Shown here one piece after another: positions 17,144 to 25,345 of a DNA stretch of 38,091 bases. The DNA lies in the NCBI GenBank assembly GCA_046705265.1, contig JBJKQL010000147.1, positions 1 to 38,091 on the forward strand. The letters run 5' to 3'. The translations under genes and the position numbers were made by a program. Source of the stretch: JAJYTL01 sp046705265. Its GTDB lineage: Bacteria; Pseudomonadota; Alphaproteobacteria; Ferrovibrionales; Ferrovibrionaceae. Under the pieces are notes generated by a model that saw only the letters and a program-made list of their open reading frames with translations, was not told the DNA's origin and did not search any database. Within the stretch, counting starts at the first letter, position 1. Every line of letters begins with the position of its first letter.

Positions 17144-18589
17144 CTAGGCAGAATTGATATAGCGGGCTGCGAATGCCCGTAGCGCCGAGCCGAAGCAGGC
17201 CATTGGGGCGCGGACGATGCCCGCCCCTATGATGCCCATTCCCGGTTCTTTGTGTGCGGTCGCAGTGTTAATGACTGGCCGCAAGCCGTTATCGACGACC
17301 TTCCGGACATCGATCCCCACCGGCGCGCCGATGAAGTCGAGTGCCGGTAACGTGAACCCGGCGTGACGAGAAATGGCAATTTCTGCCATTTCTCGCGAGT
17401 AGCCCAATGCATCTTGCGGTGTCCCGCCGACGAACTGCACCATGGCAGGGGCGGCGGCCATGGCAAAGGCGCCAAGCCCGGCGGTCTCTGAGATCGCGCT
17501 ATCTCCGATATCAGGGTTAGCATCGGCTTCTGAAAAGCCGGGTAAAAATAGTCCGATGGGAACATCTGCTGGCCCAGTGAACCACTGTGACCCTAACCCG
17601 CTCACTCTGATACCGACATCCACCCCGTTTCGAGCGATAGCCGTCACCATGCTGCTGAAGAGTGTGTTATGGGCTGCGTCCATACTTGCTTTCGATGCGC
17701 CCATGGAAAAAGTGAGAAAAAACATGTCTTCCGAACGCAAGAGCCTAAGTACGTCGGAGACGGATGAGTTGCTTATATCGACCTCCGCAAGAGAGAGAGC
17801 GACAGCACGAAGTAGCATCAAAGATGCCGCAGTATTCCGATTGTGAACGTCATCGCCCATGTGAAGAGCCTGGGCGATGATGGGCTTCAACGGCAGCCCG
17901 CTCTCCATGCCGCTCACCGCCGCCCTGAGTGTCGGCGCAAGAACCTGTTCAATCCATTTGAGCCCCGCTGTAACATCAGGCCCGAAAGCACCGAAGCGCA
18001 GTGTTCTGGGGCCACCCCCTTCCATAAAGGGGGCGTAGGCTCTGTTTCCCTGAGTCCGGTTTTCCACGATAATGAGCGGCATGGAGGGCGAAATAATGCC
18101 GCACATCGGTCCAACCGCCCCCCATTCGTGACAGGGGACGAATCGAATGCCGCCGGCTGCAGCTAGTGCTTCAGCTTCTTGCGGCGTCTTAGCCCATTCT
18201 TCGTAGAGGGCCGCACCAATGACTGCGCCTCGCATTGGCCCACACATCTCAGGCCAAGTGATGGGAGGCCCGGCATGAAGAAGCGTCCTTCCCATATCCG
18301 GCCAGACCTCTGAGGCATGCAGAGCAATGTCGGTCCAGACGGGCTCGGCACTGGTCACACGTGCAACCGCCGCTTCGTTGGCTCGATCAATCCGTGTGCC
18401 TATGCTGTCGGGATTATCAATATCTCTCGTGACGAGCGCTAAATTCCATGCAAGATCAAAATCGCCGTCACCAGCTGGCTGCCACGCGAGATGGGAGACT
18501 TTTGCAGCACTCTGTTTTATCGCTGCATCAAAGCTCGAAACACCGAGACTGATCGCAGATATCTCTCCAGCCAGGATATTTCTGCTCAT
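17144..18589 (-). CDS. DUF1116 protein (AllG/YlbE/YahG-like), first paralogue
   Basis: Predicted 481-residue cytoplasmic protein of the DUF1116 family, the largest conserved partner of FdrA in carbamoyltransferase clusters. Conserved blocks are ALHASEVWPDMGRTLLHAG, EMCGPMRGAVIGAALYEEW, CHEWGAVGPMCGIISPSMP, MGDDVHNRNTAA, GASKASMDAAHN, LPGFSEADANPDIGDSAISE and a C-terminal GAGIVRAPMACF. I placed the start at 18589, where GAGG precedes MSRNILAG, seven bases after the fdrA stop codon. The frame is open further upstream, but that part overlaps fdrA and looks unrelated to the family. It should form the enzyme together with FdrA and the DUF2877 protein. The role of the second paralogue is an open question. 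Confidence 0.9.
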   Translation of the reverse strand: MSRNILAGEISAISLGVSSFDAAIKQSAAKVSHLAWQPAGDGDFDLAWNLALVTRDIDNPDSIGTRIDRANEAAVARVTSAEPVWTDIALHASEVWPDMGRTLLHAGPPITWPEMCGPMRGAVIGAALYEEWAKTPQEAEALAAAGGIRFVPCHEWGAVGPMCGIISPSMPLIIVENRTQGNRAYAPFMEGGGPRTLRFGAFGPDVTAGLKWIEQVLAPTLRAAVSGMESGLPLKPIIAQALHMGDDVHNRNTAASLMLLRAVALSLAEVDISNSSVSDVLRLLRSEDMFFLTFSMGASKASMDAAHNTLFSSMVTAIARNGVDVGIRVSGLGSQWFTGPADVPIGLFLPGFSEADANPDIGDSAISETAGLGAFAMAAAPAMVQFVGGTPQDALGYSREMAEIAISRHAGFTLPALDFIGAPVGIDVRKVVDNGLRPVINTATAHKEPGMGIIGAGIVRAPMACFGSALRAFAARYINSA

Positions 18590-18596
18590 CCTATCC

Positions 18597-20204
18597 TCAT
18601 ACCGCCTGCTGAGCGCTAGCCTGGCTAAGTGTGGTAGCCGCCCCTTTTGCTGTCTTACCGCGGAGAGCAATGGCCGCTGCCAAATGAGCAGCCATAGTGC
18701 TGCTTGGTGCCAAAGTCACGCCAGCGTCTTGCAGTGTGCTTTGCTGCATAGAGAGGCGCTGTGGGTCGTCTTCGGTCCCGCACAAAAAGCCGACTATTGA
18801 AAGATGCCGACCCGCGCGCGCTGCTATTGCTTTTGCCTCATCTACGGCTGGCCTCAGTGCACCCGCGGGATTGTCATGGCTGCCATATCCCAGAACGACG
18901 TCCAGGAGGATCACGGCTACCGTTGGATCGCGCGCCTCTTCTAATATACGCTGTGTACGCGTTCCATAATCGATCATGGGGTGCGGTCGTCCGATGGTGA
19001 ACTCATCACTGCCGAGGTCGATCGCACTATGTTCCTGACTTATTCTCCCGTCGGTGAGACGAAAAGTCTCCGCGAGGGGTGCGTTGGAATAGGCATTGAT
19101 GCCATAGCGCTGCCAAACAACCTGGGCTTCGAAACAGAAAGTGCCTCCAGAATATAGGCCGCGTATCCATCGTTGGTTTGATGTGAGTCTTTCGGATTGG
19201 CTGGAAAAATGTAGATCTGGTAGCTCGTCCCGGTGCGGAACCGGTACGCCGCGCTCGAGGGCAACCGCAATTTCAGCAGCCTCTAGTAGAGTTGAAGCTC
19301 GGTGTACGGATGGTGCAAGGTTCTTGACGTCAAACTCACTTCCAAGAAAGCAAACAACCACCGGCTTGCCGATGGAGTTAGACTCCCTGATTATGACTTC
19401 CTGAATCGACTTTGCAGGCGGTTTTGAAACTATGACTATCGTCTGCGTGCCTTGGTCCTCGGCTAAGAGCGTCAAAGCTTGACGCATCGTGACTGCGCCA
19501 ATCTCCTGAAGGACGTCGTGGCTACCCGTGCCTATCGCGTGCGAAAGCCCGGCGCCCATATGATGGATGCGACACGAGATTTCCTGGAGGCCGGTGCCGG
19601 ACGCCCCGATGAGACCGATGTTGCCCCGGCGAACCACATTCGCAAAACCAAGAGGGACTCCTTGGATGATGGCTGTTCCACAATCCGGGCCCATAACTAA
19701 GAGATTCTTCCGCTGCGCGAGTTCCTTCAGGATGCGCTCTTGTTCGATGGCAACGTTGTCGCTGAATAGGAAGACATTCAGGCCACAATGGAGAGCTTTC
19801 AGAGCTTCCGCTGCGGCGTATGGCCCAGGAACAGAGATGAGCGCTAAATTAGCTCCGCTCTTCATGGCAACGCTCATGGCGATTGACTTAGGCGCGGCCT
19901 CTTCCACGTGCCTGCTGCCTTTCCGAGTCTCTTCGCCTTCGATTAACGCATCTACCTCGCGCAGAGCTGCCGTAACAGCCTTCGACGAATCATCCTCTAT
20001 GACGACCATAATGTCGGTTGGCCCGGCATGCTCCACCTCTGGGCTAAGAAGTCGGGCCTGCGCCAGAATGTCTTTGTTTCCGGATGTCCCCATCATCAGT
20101 GTCGCGCGGCGAACGCCGGTACGCTCAGCCACGAGCTGGGAAATCCGCATGAGCGCCACGGAATCCTTATAGAGGTTCGCTTTAACGACGGATGTTGTCG
20201 GCAC
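18597..20204 (-). CDS. fdrA: FdrA-family protein (AllF-like carbamoyltransferase subunit)
   Basis: Predicted 535-residue cytoplasmic protein with the succinyl-CoA-synthetase-like fold of FdrA/AllF. Motifs are MGPDCGTAII (171-180), NIGLIGASGTGLQE (195-208), HAIGTGSHDV (222-231), LYSGGTFCFEA (350-360), DLGSDEFTIGRPHPMID (396-412) and LLDVVLGYGSH (433-443). In E. coli, AllF with AllG and AllH catalyses reversible transfer of a carbamoyl group between oxalurate/oxamate and phosphate. The start is a GTG at 20204 placed four bases after GGGGAG; no ATG fits the family start. It is the first gene of the carbamoyltransferase operon and is followed after seven bases by the first DUF1116 gene. The 1.4 kb before it should contain the promoter. 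Confidence 0.93.
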   Translation of the reverse strand: MPTTSVVKANLYKDSVALMRISQLVAERTGVRRATLMMGTSGNKDILAQARLLSPEVEHAGPTDIMVVIEDDSSKAVTAALREVDALIEGEETRKGSRHVEEAAPKSIAMSVAMKSGANLALISVPGPYAAAEALKALHCGLNVFLFSDNVAIEQERILKELAQRKNLLVMGPDCGTAIIQGVPLGFANVVRRGNIGLIGASGTGLQEISCRIHHMGAGLSHAIGTGSHDVLQEIGAVTMRQALTLLAEDQGTQTIVIVSKPPAKSIQEVIIRESNSIGKPVVVCFLGSEFDVKNLAPSVHRASTLLEAAEIAVALERGVPVPHRDELPDLHFSSQSERLTSNQRWIRGLYSGGTFCFEAQVVWQRYGINAYSNAPLAETFRLTDGRISQEHSAIDLGSDEFTIGRPHPMIDYGTRTQRILEEARDPTVAVILLDVVLGYGSHDNPAGALRPAVDEAKAIAARAGRHLSIVGFLCGTEDDPQRLSMQQSTLQDAGVTLAPSSTMAAHLAAAIALRGKTAKGAATTLSQASAQQAV

Positions 20205-21611
20205 TAAACTCCCCTTTTCCTTTGCGCCGCTCTGATGAATGGCTCCATTTGCCTAATTCGCTTGCGTGCTGGCGCAATTGCACGATATCTGCCGGCTCAG
20301 GTCCGCGGAGTGCGCGTAGCAACACCTTCGGATGCCGAATTGGACGCCAGAGACGTGCTTACGCGGGGAAACGGTAAATTCCGCTTGCGACGATAATCAA
20401 GATGGCCCCGCAACCCAGCACAAAATCTCCCTAAGACGCTTGAAATTTGGGATTTACCTGCTGGGCTTGTCTAGGACGTTTTCATTATGTTTGGCATTCG
20501 CCGGATGAATATTAGGGTGATGTCCAGAGATGCGTGCTTGGTAATACCGGTAATGGAAGAAACAGCAGAAAGGGAGCGTTCCGCAGACCTGTCAAAGCGA
20601 GCGGCGCCTGCAGTATTTTCCTCGGTTGGGCGGACCTTCGGTGACCTCTTGGTCGTAGTCGTTGCTGGCGCTGAGTAATTCTTTCGCTTTTGGGAGATGA
20701 CGTCGGCAGGCTAAGAGGAAGACTCTTGCCGGCGGCTACGATGTCAATTTCAGAAATGTCGGACACGTCATAACGCAGACGGTACGGATGGACTGACGAA
20801 GTGGGAAGTAGTTTTTGGCTACGCAGTGCATCAGTCAAAATGCTGTTAAGTACGGGAGGTGAAATGCGCGGCTTTTTTCGCGAAGCAGCCTCAGCATCAG
20901 TCGCCGGGTGCGGCTCTATGTGCTCTTTCGCGGCATCCTACGATGCATCCGTTATCGGCCCAGTCGGGGTTGACTGCCGCTTGTCCATTGTCTGGGCCGG
21001 TAGGTTGAAAACTGGACATTTGATTTCCGTACCGGTATGGCAACCAATATGGCAACCAACGGTGGGACAGCGACTGCTTGTTGAGCCAGCAATTCATTGA
21101 ACTGAACGTCGGGACCATCCCGTCTGCCGCCGTCTTTCGGTCTGGACGGCAAGGCCTCGCTCTTTGGCGTGGACGCACGTTCGATCCGGTGTGGGCGTCC
21201 TGGTCATACTCATCCAGCGGAGGGACTAGGCCGCATAATAAAAACCAACGAAGAGCCATAACAAGGAAGCTCAGTCAGGCGTCTTCAAAGTCTTACCGCT
21301 GGGCAGAAGTTTCCATCCTCCCAGCCCGAACTTCACTGAAAGAGGCCTTTTCTCAGATAGGCAGATTGAGTAGCGCCAGAAATCGGCTTAAAGGGCAACA
21401 CAGGTCTCAATCACGCGGTTGCGGCGGTGGAGGTGACGCCAAGCTCAAAAAAAAGCGCTGAAGCAATGGATCATGCTTGATGCACTTGATCCCGTAAATC
21501 TGTAACAATGGCATCAGGCGGTCGGCTATCACCTCCACGCGCACGCCGAGGTCAGCTGAGTCGATTCAAAGACGCAGCAGCACTCAATATTTGTTTTACT
21601 GCCATCGAGTG
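20205..21611. other. Long gene-free region with repeat and possible element debris
   Basis: These 1.4 kb hold no credible gene. The open frames are short and without ribosome binding sites. The region contains the first copy of a 127-base direct repeat (20397-20523) whose partner lies beyond the acetamidase gene. It presumably also carries the fdrA promoter near its left end and whatever ends the acetamidase transcript near its right end, but I could not place either. The mixture of broken frames suggests old insertion debris. Confidence 0.55.
20397..20523 (+). repeat. Second direct-repeat pair, left copy
   Basis: About 125 bases align with 23371-23496 in the same orientation at roughly 70-75 percent identity by eye. 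Shared blocks include CAAAATCTCC, ACGCTT-AAATTTG, GCTTGTCTAG, TTATG, GGCATTCGCCGGATGAATATT versus GGTATTCGCTGGATGAATATT. The pair brackets the acetamidase gene and its flanks. It may represent two remnants of one element family, or a duplicated element end. I cannot name the family. Confidence 0.7.
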
Positions 21612-23105
21612 TTACGTGGTCTCTCCTGCAAAGACTCTCTTCTTCAAGCTCGCATGCACCCCAAAGTTTCCGTCGACGACCTGAGTGATGCCGAAATCGG
21701 CGGCAACAGAGATGAGTGAGATCGCCTCATCTTCACTAAGCTTGTGCGCGTGCATGAGGAATTGTCTCATTTTTCTCCATGCGTCGCGCATAGCAAGATC
21801 GATAGAAGTCGTTTTAAGCATGTCCTGTGGTGTTAGGTCCGGGCCTGTTTGAGCCCTTTTGAATACTTCCGATTGCGGATTACTGCCGAGTTCAGTCAGA
21901 TATTTCGGATAGCTGAAGCCATGGACGACCCATTCATCTCGGGTTTCCAGAAGCGGCCAGTTGACGTGCTCTAGCATCCCGAGTTCATTCTTCTTATGGA
22001 GAATTAACTGGAATACGCCCGTCCACGATGATTCGATGGCCGTGCCGCATAACTCGGAATCACCCATCGCCGCATGCGTATCTCCAGGCGACAATAATGC
22101 GCCCTCGACGGCAACCGGGTAGTACATCGTTGTTCCCTTGGTAATACGCCAGTCATCGATGTTGCCGCCGGTGTAGTTGGGTGGAATCGAGTTTACCATG
22201 TCCGCTTCGCTTGGTGCGAGGGTGATGACTCCGAAGTGCGGACGAATAGGGACGCGCACGTTCTTGAGAACGCCATGGTTCTCATGAACGTGCGAATGAT
22301 TGGCCACTAATCCCGGATAGTCGTAAATCTTGTGGACGACGCCGTACGGATCGGTAAGCGGAACCCAGCGATAATTGTAAACCGCACGCGCCCAATCGCG
22401 TTCCCCTCGCGGGTCGAATTCGTATATTGTGATGACCTCCCGGGGATTCGGTCCTGTGATCAGGTCGTGGTATTGATAGCCCCACCAAGCCGCAAGGTTG
22501 GTTCCAAACGCCTTCCCCTTATATTTGGGATTTGCACAAGGACGCGGATACATGTCCAAAATGCGAACCTCGAGCACGTCTCCGGGCATTGCCCCGCGGA
22601 CGGCTACTGGACCTGTCATAATGTGTACACCTTGACCGCCGCCTGCTCCGTTAGGCGCATCCATGGGACCAGCACCGCGACGGTTGACGTTTTTTTGATC
22701 CTTCGTCCAGTAGTAAACACTTTCGGCTCCGGGATCGCCTTTGATCATCCTCTCATAGTCATCACCGGCCTGATGCGTGAGACATTCGATCGTTACGAAA
22801 TCTCCCGACTCAACTTCGATCAGAGGCTTGAGGTTCTTGCTAAAATACCCCCAGTGCACCGTCTTATCGCTTGCTGGCACGTACCAGTGATTGGCTCTTC
22901 CCGGTTCCGAAAGCGTACCAGCCACCGGGATTTTCCGTGGCTGTAACTCATTTTCCTGCGCAGAAGCGATGTACGGGAACCCGAGCGCCGTTGCTGCTGC
23001 GGCGGCACCACCGACCGCGGCCGCTCCTTTGAGGAAGTTGCGGCGTGGATTATCCGTCGATTCCACTAATTCATCTGACGTGTGACTTGTCTTATCGCGT
23101 TTCAT
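21612..23105 (-). CDS. Tat-exported acetamidase/formamidase family protein
   Basis: Predicted 497-residue protein. The first 50 residues carry a twin-arginine signal (RRNFLKGAAAVGGAAAAA, cleavage likely after IASAQ), so the enzyme is folded in the cytoplasm and exported to the periplasm. The rest belongs to the FmdA/AmdA family (PF03069), which hydrolyses formamide, acetamide or related short amides to acid and ammonia. Typical parts are PASDKTVHWGYFSKNLKP, VTIECLTHQAGDDYE, GAMPGDVLEVRILDM, THAAMGDSELCGTAIE and a C-terminal MRDAWRKM segment. Characterised formamidases are cytoplasmic, so the Tat signal is unusual. A strong AAGGAGG precedes the ATG. It stands alone between the two copies of a 125-base repeat, in the same direction as the carbamoyltransferase operon but 1.4 kb upstream of it. 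Confidence 0.9.
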   Translation of the reverse strand: MKRDKTSHTSDELVESTDNPRRNFLKGAAAVGGAAAAATALGFPYIASAQENELQPRKIPVAGTLSEPGRANHWYVPASDKTVHWGYFSKNLKPLIEVESGDFVTIECLTHQAGDDYERMIKGDPGAESVYYWTKDQKNVNRRGAGPMDAPNGAGGGQGVHIMTGPVAVRGAMPGDVLEVRILDMYPRPCANPKYKGKAFGTNLAAWWGYQYHDLITGPNPREVITIYEFDPRGERDWARAVYNYRWVPLTDPYGVVHKIYDYPGLVANHSHVHENHGVLKNVRVPIRPHFGVITLAPSEADMVNSIPPNYTGGNIDDWRITKGTTMYYPVAVEGALLSPGDTHAAMGDSELCGTAIESSWTGVFQLILHKKNELGMLEHVNWPLLETRDEWVVHGFSYPKYLTELGSNPQSEVFKRAQTGPDLTPQDMLKTTSIDLAMRDAWRKMRQFLMHAHKLSEDEAISLISVAADFGITQVVDGNFGVHASLKKRVFAGETT

Positions 23106-23223
23106 GTTTCCTCCTTATGTTATCGCTTTAAGTTTGACGCGGTCTTTTCACTGCGATCATTGCAATAACCGATCTACCAGACTTCACAAACATCAGGAGT
23201 CAAACTGTGCGGTATTCTTACGG

Positions 23224-23239
23224 CGGCGCTTCGGCGCCG
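23224..23239. other. Six-base-pair hairpin with TTCG loop
   Basis: CGGCGC-TTCG-GCGCCG is a perfect stem closed by the extra-stable cTTCGg tetraloop. It lies about 120 bases upstream of the acetamidase start. No T-run follows on either strand, so it is not a standard intrinsic terminator. It could be a structured leader element or part of insertion debris. Confidence 0.5.
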
Positions 23240-23370
23240 AACCGCGTACTATCGTCGAGACGTGGACTTCGCCTCGTTGAGCCCGAGTAGGCTAACGACA
23301 GCCCGCTCTGGGCGCTGCTCGTTGAAACCACCAAGTGTCCATGCCGAAGAATTGATAGGCGCGACGGTGC

Positions 23371-23496
23371 TCAAGCTGGTCTCGCCGCCCAGCGCAAAAT
23401 CTCCGTCAAACGCTTAAAATTTGAGTTTAGCCAGGCGCGCTTGTCTAGAGCATTTTGATTATGCATGGTATTCGCTGGATGAATATTTGGTCGTAC
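23371..23496 (+). repeat. Second direct-repeat pair, right copy
   Basis: Partner of 20397-20523, in the same orientation. This copy contains GTCTAGAGCATTTTGATTATG where the left copy has GTCTAGGACGTTTTCATTATG. Together the two enclose about 2.85 kb with the acetamidase gene as the only credible gene, suggesting that this gene came in or was shuffled as a unit. Confidence 0.7.
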
Positions 23497-23611
23497 GTGA
23501 AGAACCTCCTAAACGGTTGAGTAGGAGTTGATTTTCCCGTCGGCTCGACGGTTGGGATTACAAGCTTTGGGGGTCGGCCATGGGGCGGCCAATCCGGTTG
23601 GGGTGGTTTGG

Positions 23612-23848
23612 ATGAGCGCCGAAATGATTCTGGATTTACAGCGGCTGCTGCGTGCGCGAGCCGAAACCCTAAGTGCCGATCGCCCTTATTTGGAGAATGA
23701 GTTGTCCCGGTTTACAAACCAGCTAGATGAGATTTTTCTAAGGCTCTTGGCCGGCCCCCTTCAAGGGCTGACCGCTGGTTACCTTTCGCACCTGCTTCTG
23801 GATGGACTGACGGCAGGTGGGATTCCTGGGTTTGCGCGAGGCTGTTAA
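23612..23848 (+). CDS. Small hypothetical protein or gene fragment
   Basis: A 78-codon frame beginning MSAEMILDLQRLLRARAE and ending with GYLSHLLLDGLTAGGIPGF. The last part resembles the GYLSHLLLD-LTPxGVPLL motif of YdjM-type membrane proteins (PF04307), but the rest of that family is missing and the frame stops soon after. The GGGGTGG before the ATG is a weak ribosome binding site; the frame is open back to 23528. I read it as a possible remnant at the right edge of the island. It may not be expressed. Confidence 0.3.
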   Translation: MSAEMILDLQRLLRARAETLSADRPYLENELSRFTNQLDEIFLRLLAGPLQGLTAGYLSHLLLDGLTAGGIPGFARGC

Positions 23849-24012
23849 GACATCCTGAGGTGGGGAACGACCCGTTACATTTCGACGCCTAAGCCTTCCT
23901 TCTCGATCTTTGAGGCTCTCGGCATGCTCCTATAAGCCCAAGCCTTACCGTCATCGCGTATTGCCAGGGCTTTGGGCTTGCTGAATCAAAACATGCCTCT
24001 TCCCAGTGGCCT

Positions 24013-24215
24013 TTCGTTAACGCATTGTTTTTTAACAGTCTTTCCGTTATCACCTTGAACATAGACCTTGTTCGTAAGAAAGTAGCAACTTATGCGTAAT
24101 TTCGATAAGAAAATTGCGCCTTATGAGGTCCACTAGTCGCAACTTATGGTGTCTGCTGACTTTCTAACCCATTGAAATGTCATGAGACGCGGTAGCGGCT
24201 TGTGCGTCAACGCAC
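24013..24215 (+). repeat. Long direct repeat, right copy (island boundary)
   Basis: Partner of 4097-4310, in the same orientation. The same three sites are present, at 24083-24098 (TAGCAACTTATGCGTA), 24134-24149 (TAGTCGCAACTTATGG) and 24193-24208 (TAGCGGCTTGTGCGTC). The right copy lacks the palindrome and the tandem 18-base units of the left one. It ends about 80 bases before a chromosomal-type gene, so the pair encloses the entire catabolic island of about 20 kb. Confidence 0.8.
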
Positions 24216-24297
24216 ACGTAGGGATTGCGGCCCCGACTCCCGACGGTGGTTCCGCCATGGGAGTAGTGTCCGCTCTTGCAATCAACGAGAGGGAGCG

Positions 24298-25308
24298 ATG
24301 GCTAAGTTGATTTCGCTATGCGGGGCTGTCGGCGTTGCCATCTGCCTCGCATTCGCAGAACCTGCCGCGTCCGCGAAGACGGTGGCCCCGCCTCTTGTCT
24401 TGAAGGCGACGATAGCGCTTCCCAATACCAGGGGCCGGATCGACCACATGGATATCGACCTCGCGCGCAAACGGCTGTTCGTGGCTGAACACGACAATGG
24501 CACGCTGGATGTCGTCGATCTGGTGAGCCGCAAAGTGATCAAGCGGATCTCGGGTTTGAAGAAGCCGCAAGGCGTGGTCTTTTCGCCGGAGGCGGACGTA
24601 CTCGCGGTCGATTGCGGCGGTGACGGAACCGTCAGGCTATACAGCGGGAAAACCTATGCGCCGCGCGGGGTCATCAAGCTCGGCGTCGATGCGGACGATG
24701 CACGGCTTGATGCCGCGAACGGCGACTTTGTCGTTGCCTACGGTTCCTATGATAACGCGGGCCTCGCCATTGTCGATCCTGCTAAGGCCGAGGTGATCAG
24801 GAAGATTCCTTTTCCCGCGCACCCGGAAGGGTTTCAGATTTCCGGAGACCGCGCCTTCGCGAACGTACCGGACGCTGGGCAGATCGACGAGGTCAGTCTG
24901 GATTCGGGGCGGCGAATCGCGAAGTGGATACCGCAAGGCCTCGCGTCGAACTATCCGATGGCACTGGGTGATGACGGCCTCATCGCCATCGGTTTTCGAA
25001 AGCCAGACGCATTTGCGCTGTTCGACAGAGCCGATGGGCGCTTGGTTGCGCGGATTGCCGGGTGTGGCGATGCCGACGACATCTGGTTTGATGCGAAGGA
25101 CCAGCAGTATTACATGAGTTGCGGATCCGGCGAGATCGAAGCATTTGCGGTCATCAACGGCACGCTTCGTTCGGAAGGCCATGTGCCGACGTCCTGGAAT
25201 GATCGGACCAGCCTTTTTGTCCCCAAGCTGGACCGCTTTTTTCTGGCTGTCCGCGCAACACCGCCTGGCTCTAACGCCTCGATCAGAATCTACCGTCCGC
25301 TGCGGTAG
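24298..25308 (+). CDS. Secreted YVTN-type beta-propeller protein
   Basis: Predicted 336-residue exported protein. The first 24 or so residues are a Sec signal peptide (MAKLISLCGAVGVAICLAFA, cleavage near PAASA). The mature part is a run of beta-propeller repeats. A DHMDIDLARKRLFVAEHDNG first blade, TLDVVDLVSRKVIKRISG, and GVVFSPEADVLAVDCGGDG show the usual strand-turn-strand pattern of YVTN/NHL proteins. There is no catalytic motif, and the role is probably protein or ligand binding in the periplasm. GAGGGAG precedes the chosen ATG, and the signal peptide supports it over the longer frame. It is the first gene right of the island and converges with the mechanosensitive channel gene, 37 bases apart. 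Confidence 0.85.
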   Translation: MAKLISLCGAVGVAICLAFAEPAASAKTVAPPLVLKATIALPNTRGRIDHMDIDLARKRLFVAEHDNGTLDVVDLVSRKVIKRISGLKKPQGVVFSPEADVLAVDCGGDGTVRLYSGKTYAPRGVIKLGVDADDARLDAANGDFVVAYGSYDNAGLAIVDPAKAEVIRKIPFPAHPEGFQISGDRAFANVPDAGQIDEVSLDSGRRIAKWIPQGLASNYPMALGDDGLIAIGFRKPDAFALFDRADGRLVARIAGCGDADDIWFDAKDQQYYMSCGSGEIEAFAVINGTLRSEGHVPTSWNDRTSLFVPKLDRFFLAVRATPPGSNASIRIYRPLR

Positions 25309-25345
25309 AAACGGCTGGTCGCTTGGTTTCTGGCTGTGCTGTTGC

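Larger units (their letters stand above)
23106..23611. other. Upstream region of the amidase gene
   Basis: No gene is supported here. It contains a compact hairpin at 23224-23239 and the right copy of the second repeat pair (23371-23496). On the minus strand around 23300-23340 a short frame reads GGFNEQRPERA, which recalls the C-terminal end of some DDE transposases (FNEQRPHRAL-type). It is broken within 20 residues and is only a hint of an old insertion. Confidence 0.45.

Noticed and set aside
20255..20290. Sigma-54 promoter-like TGGCGC...TTGCA upstream of fdrA
   Set aside because: It is on the wrong strand for fdrA, and the GG-to-GC spacing is too short for a -24/-12 promoter.
20897..21259. 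120-codon minus-strand frame between fdrA and the amidase gene
   Set aside because: No family resemblance, no start signal, and a competing frame on the same strand looks equally random.
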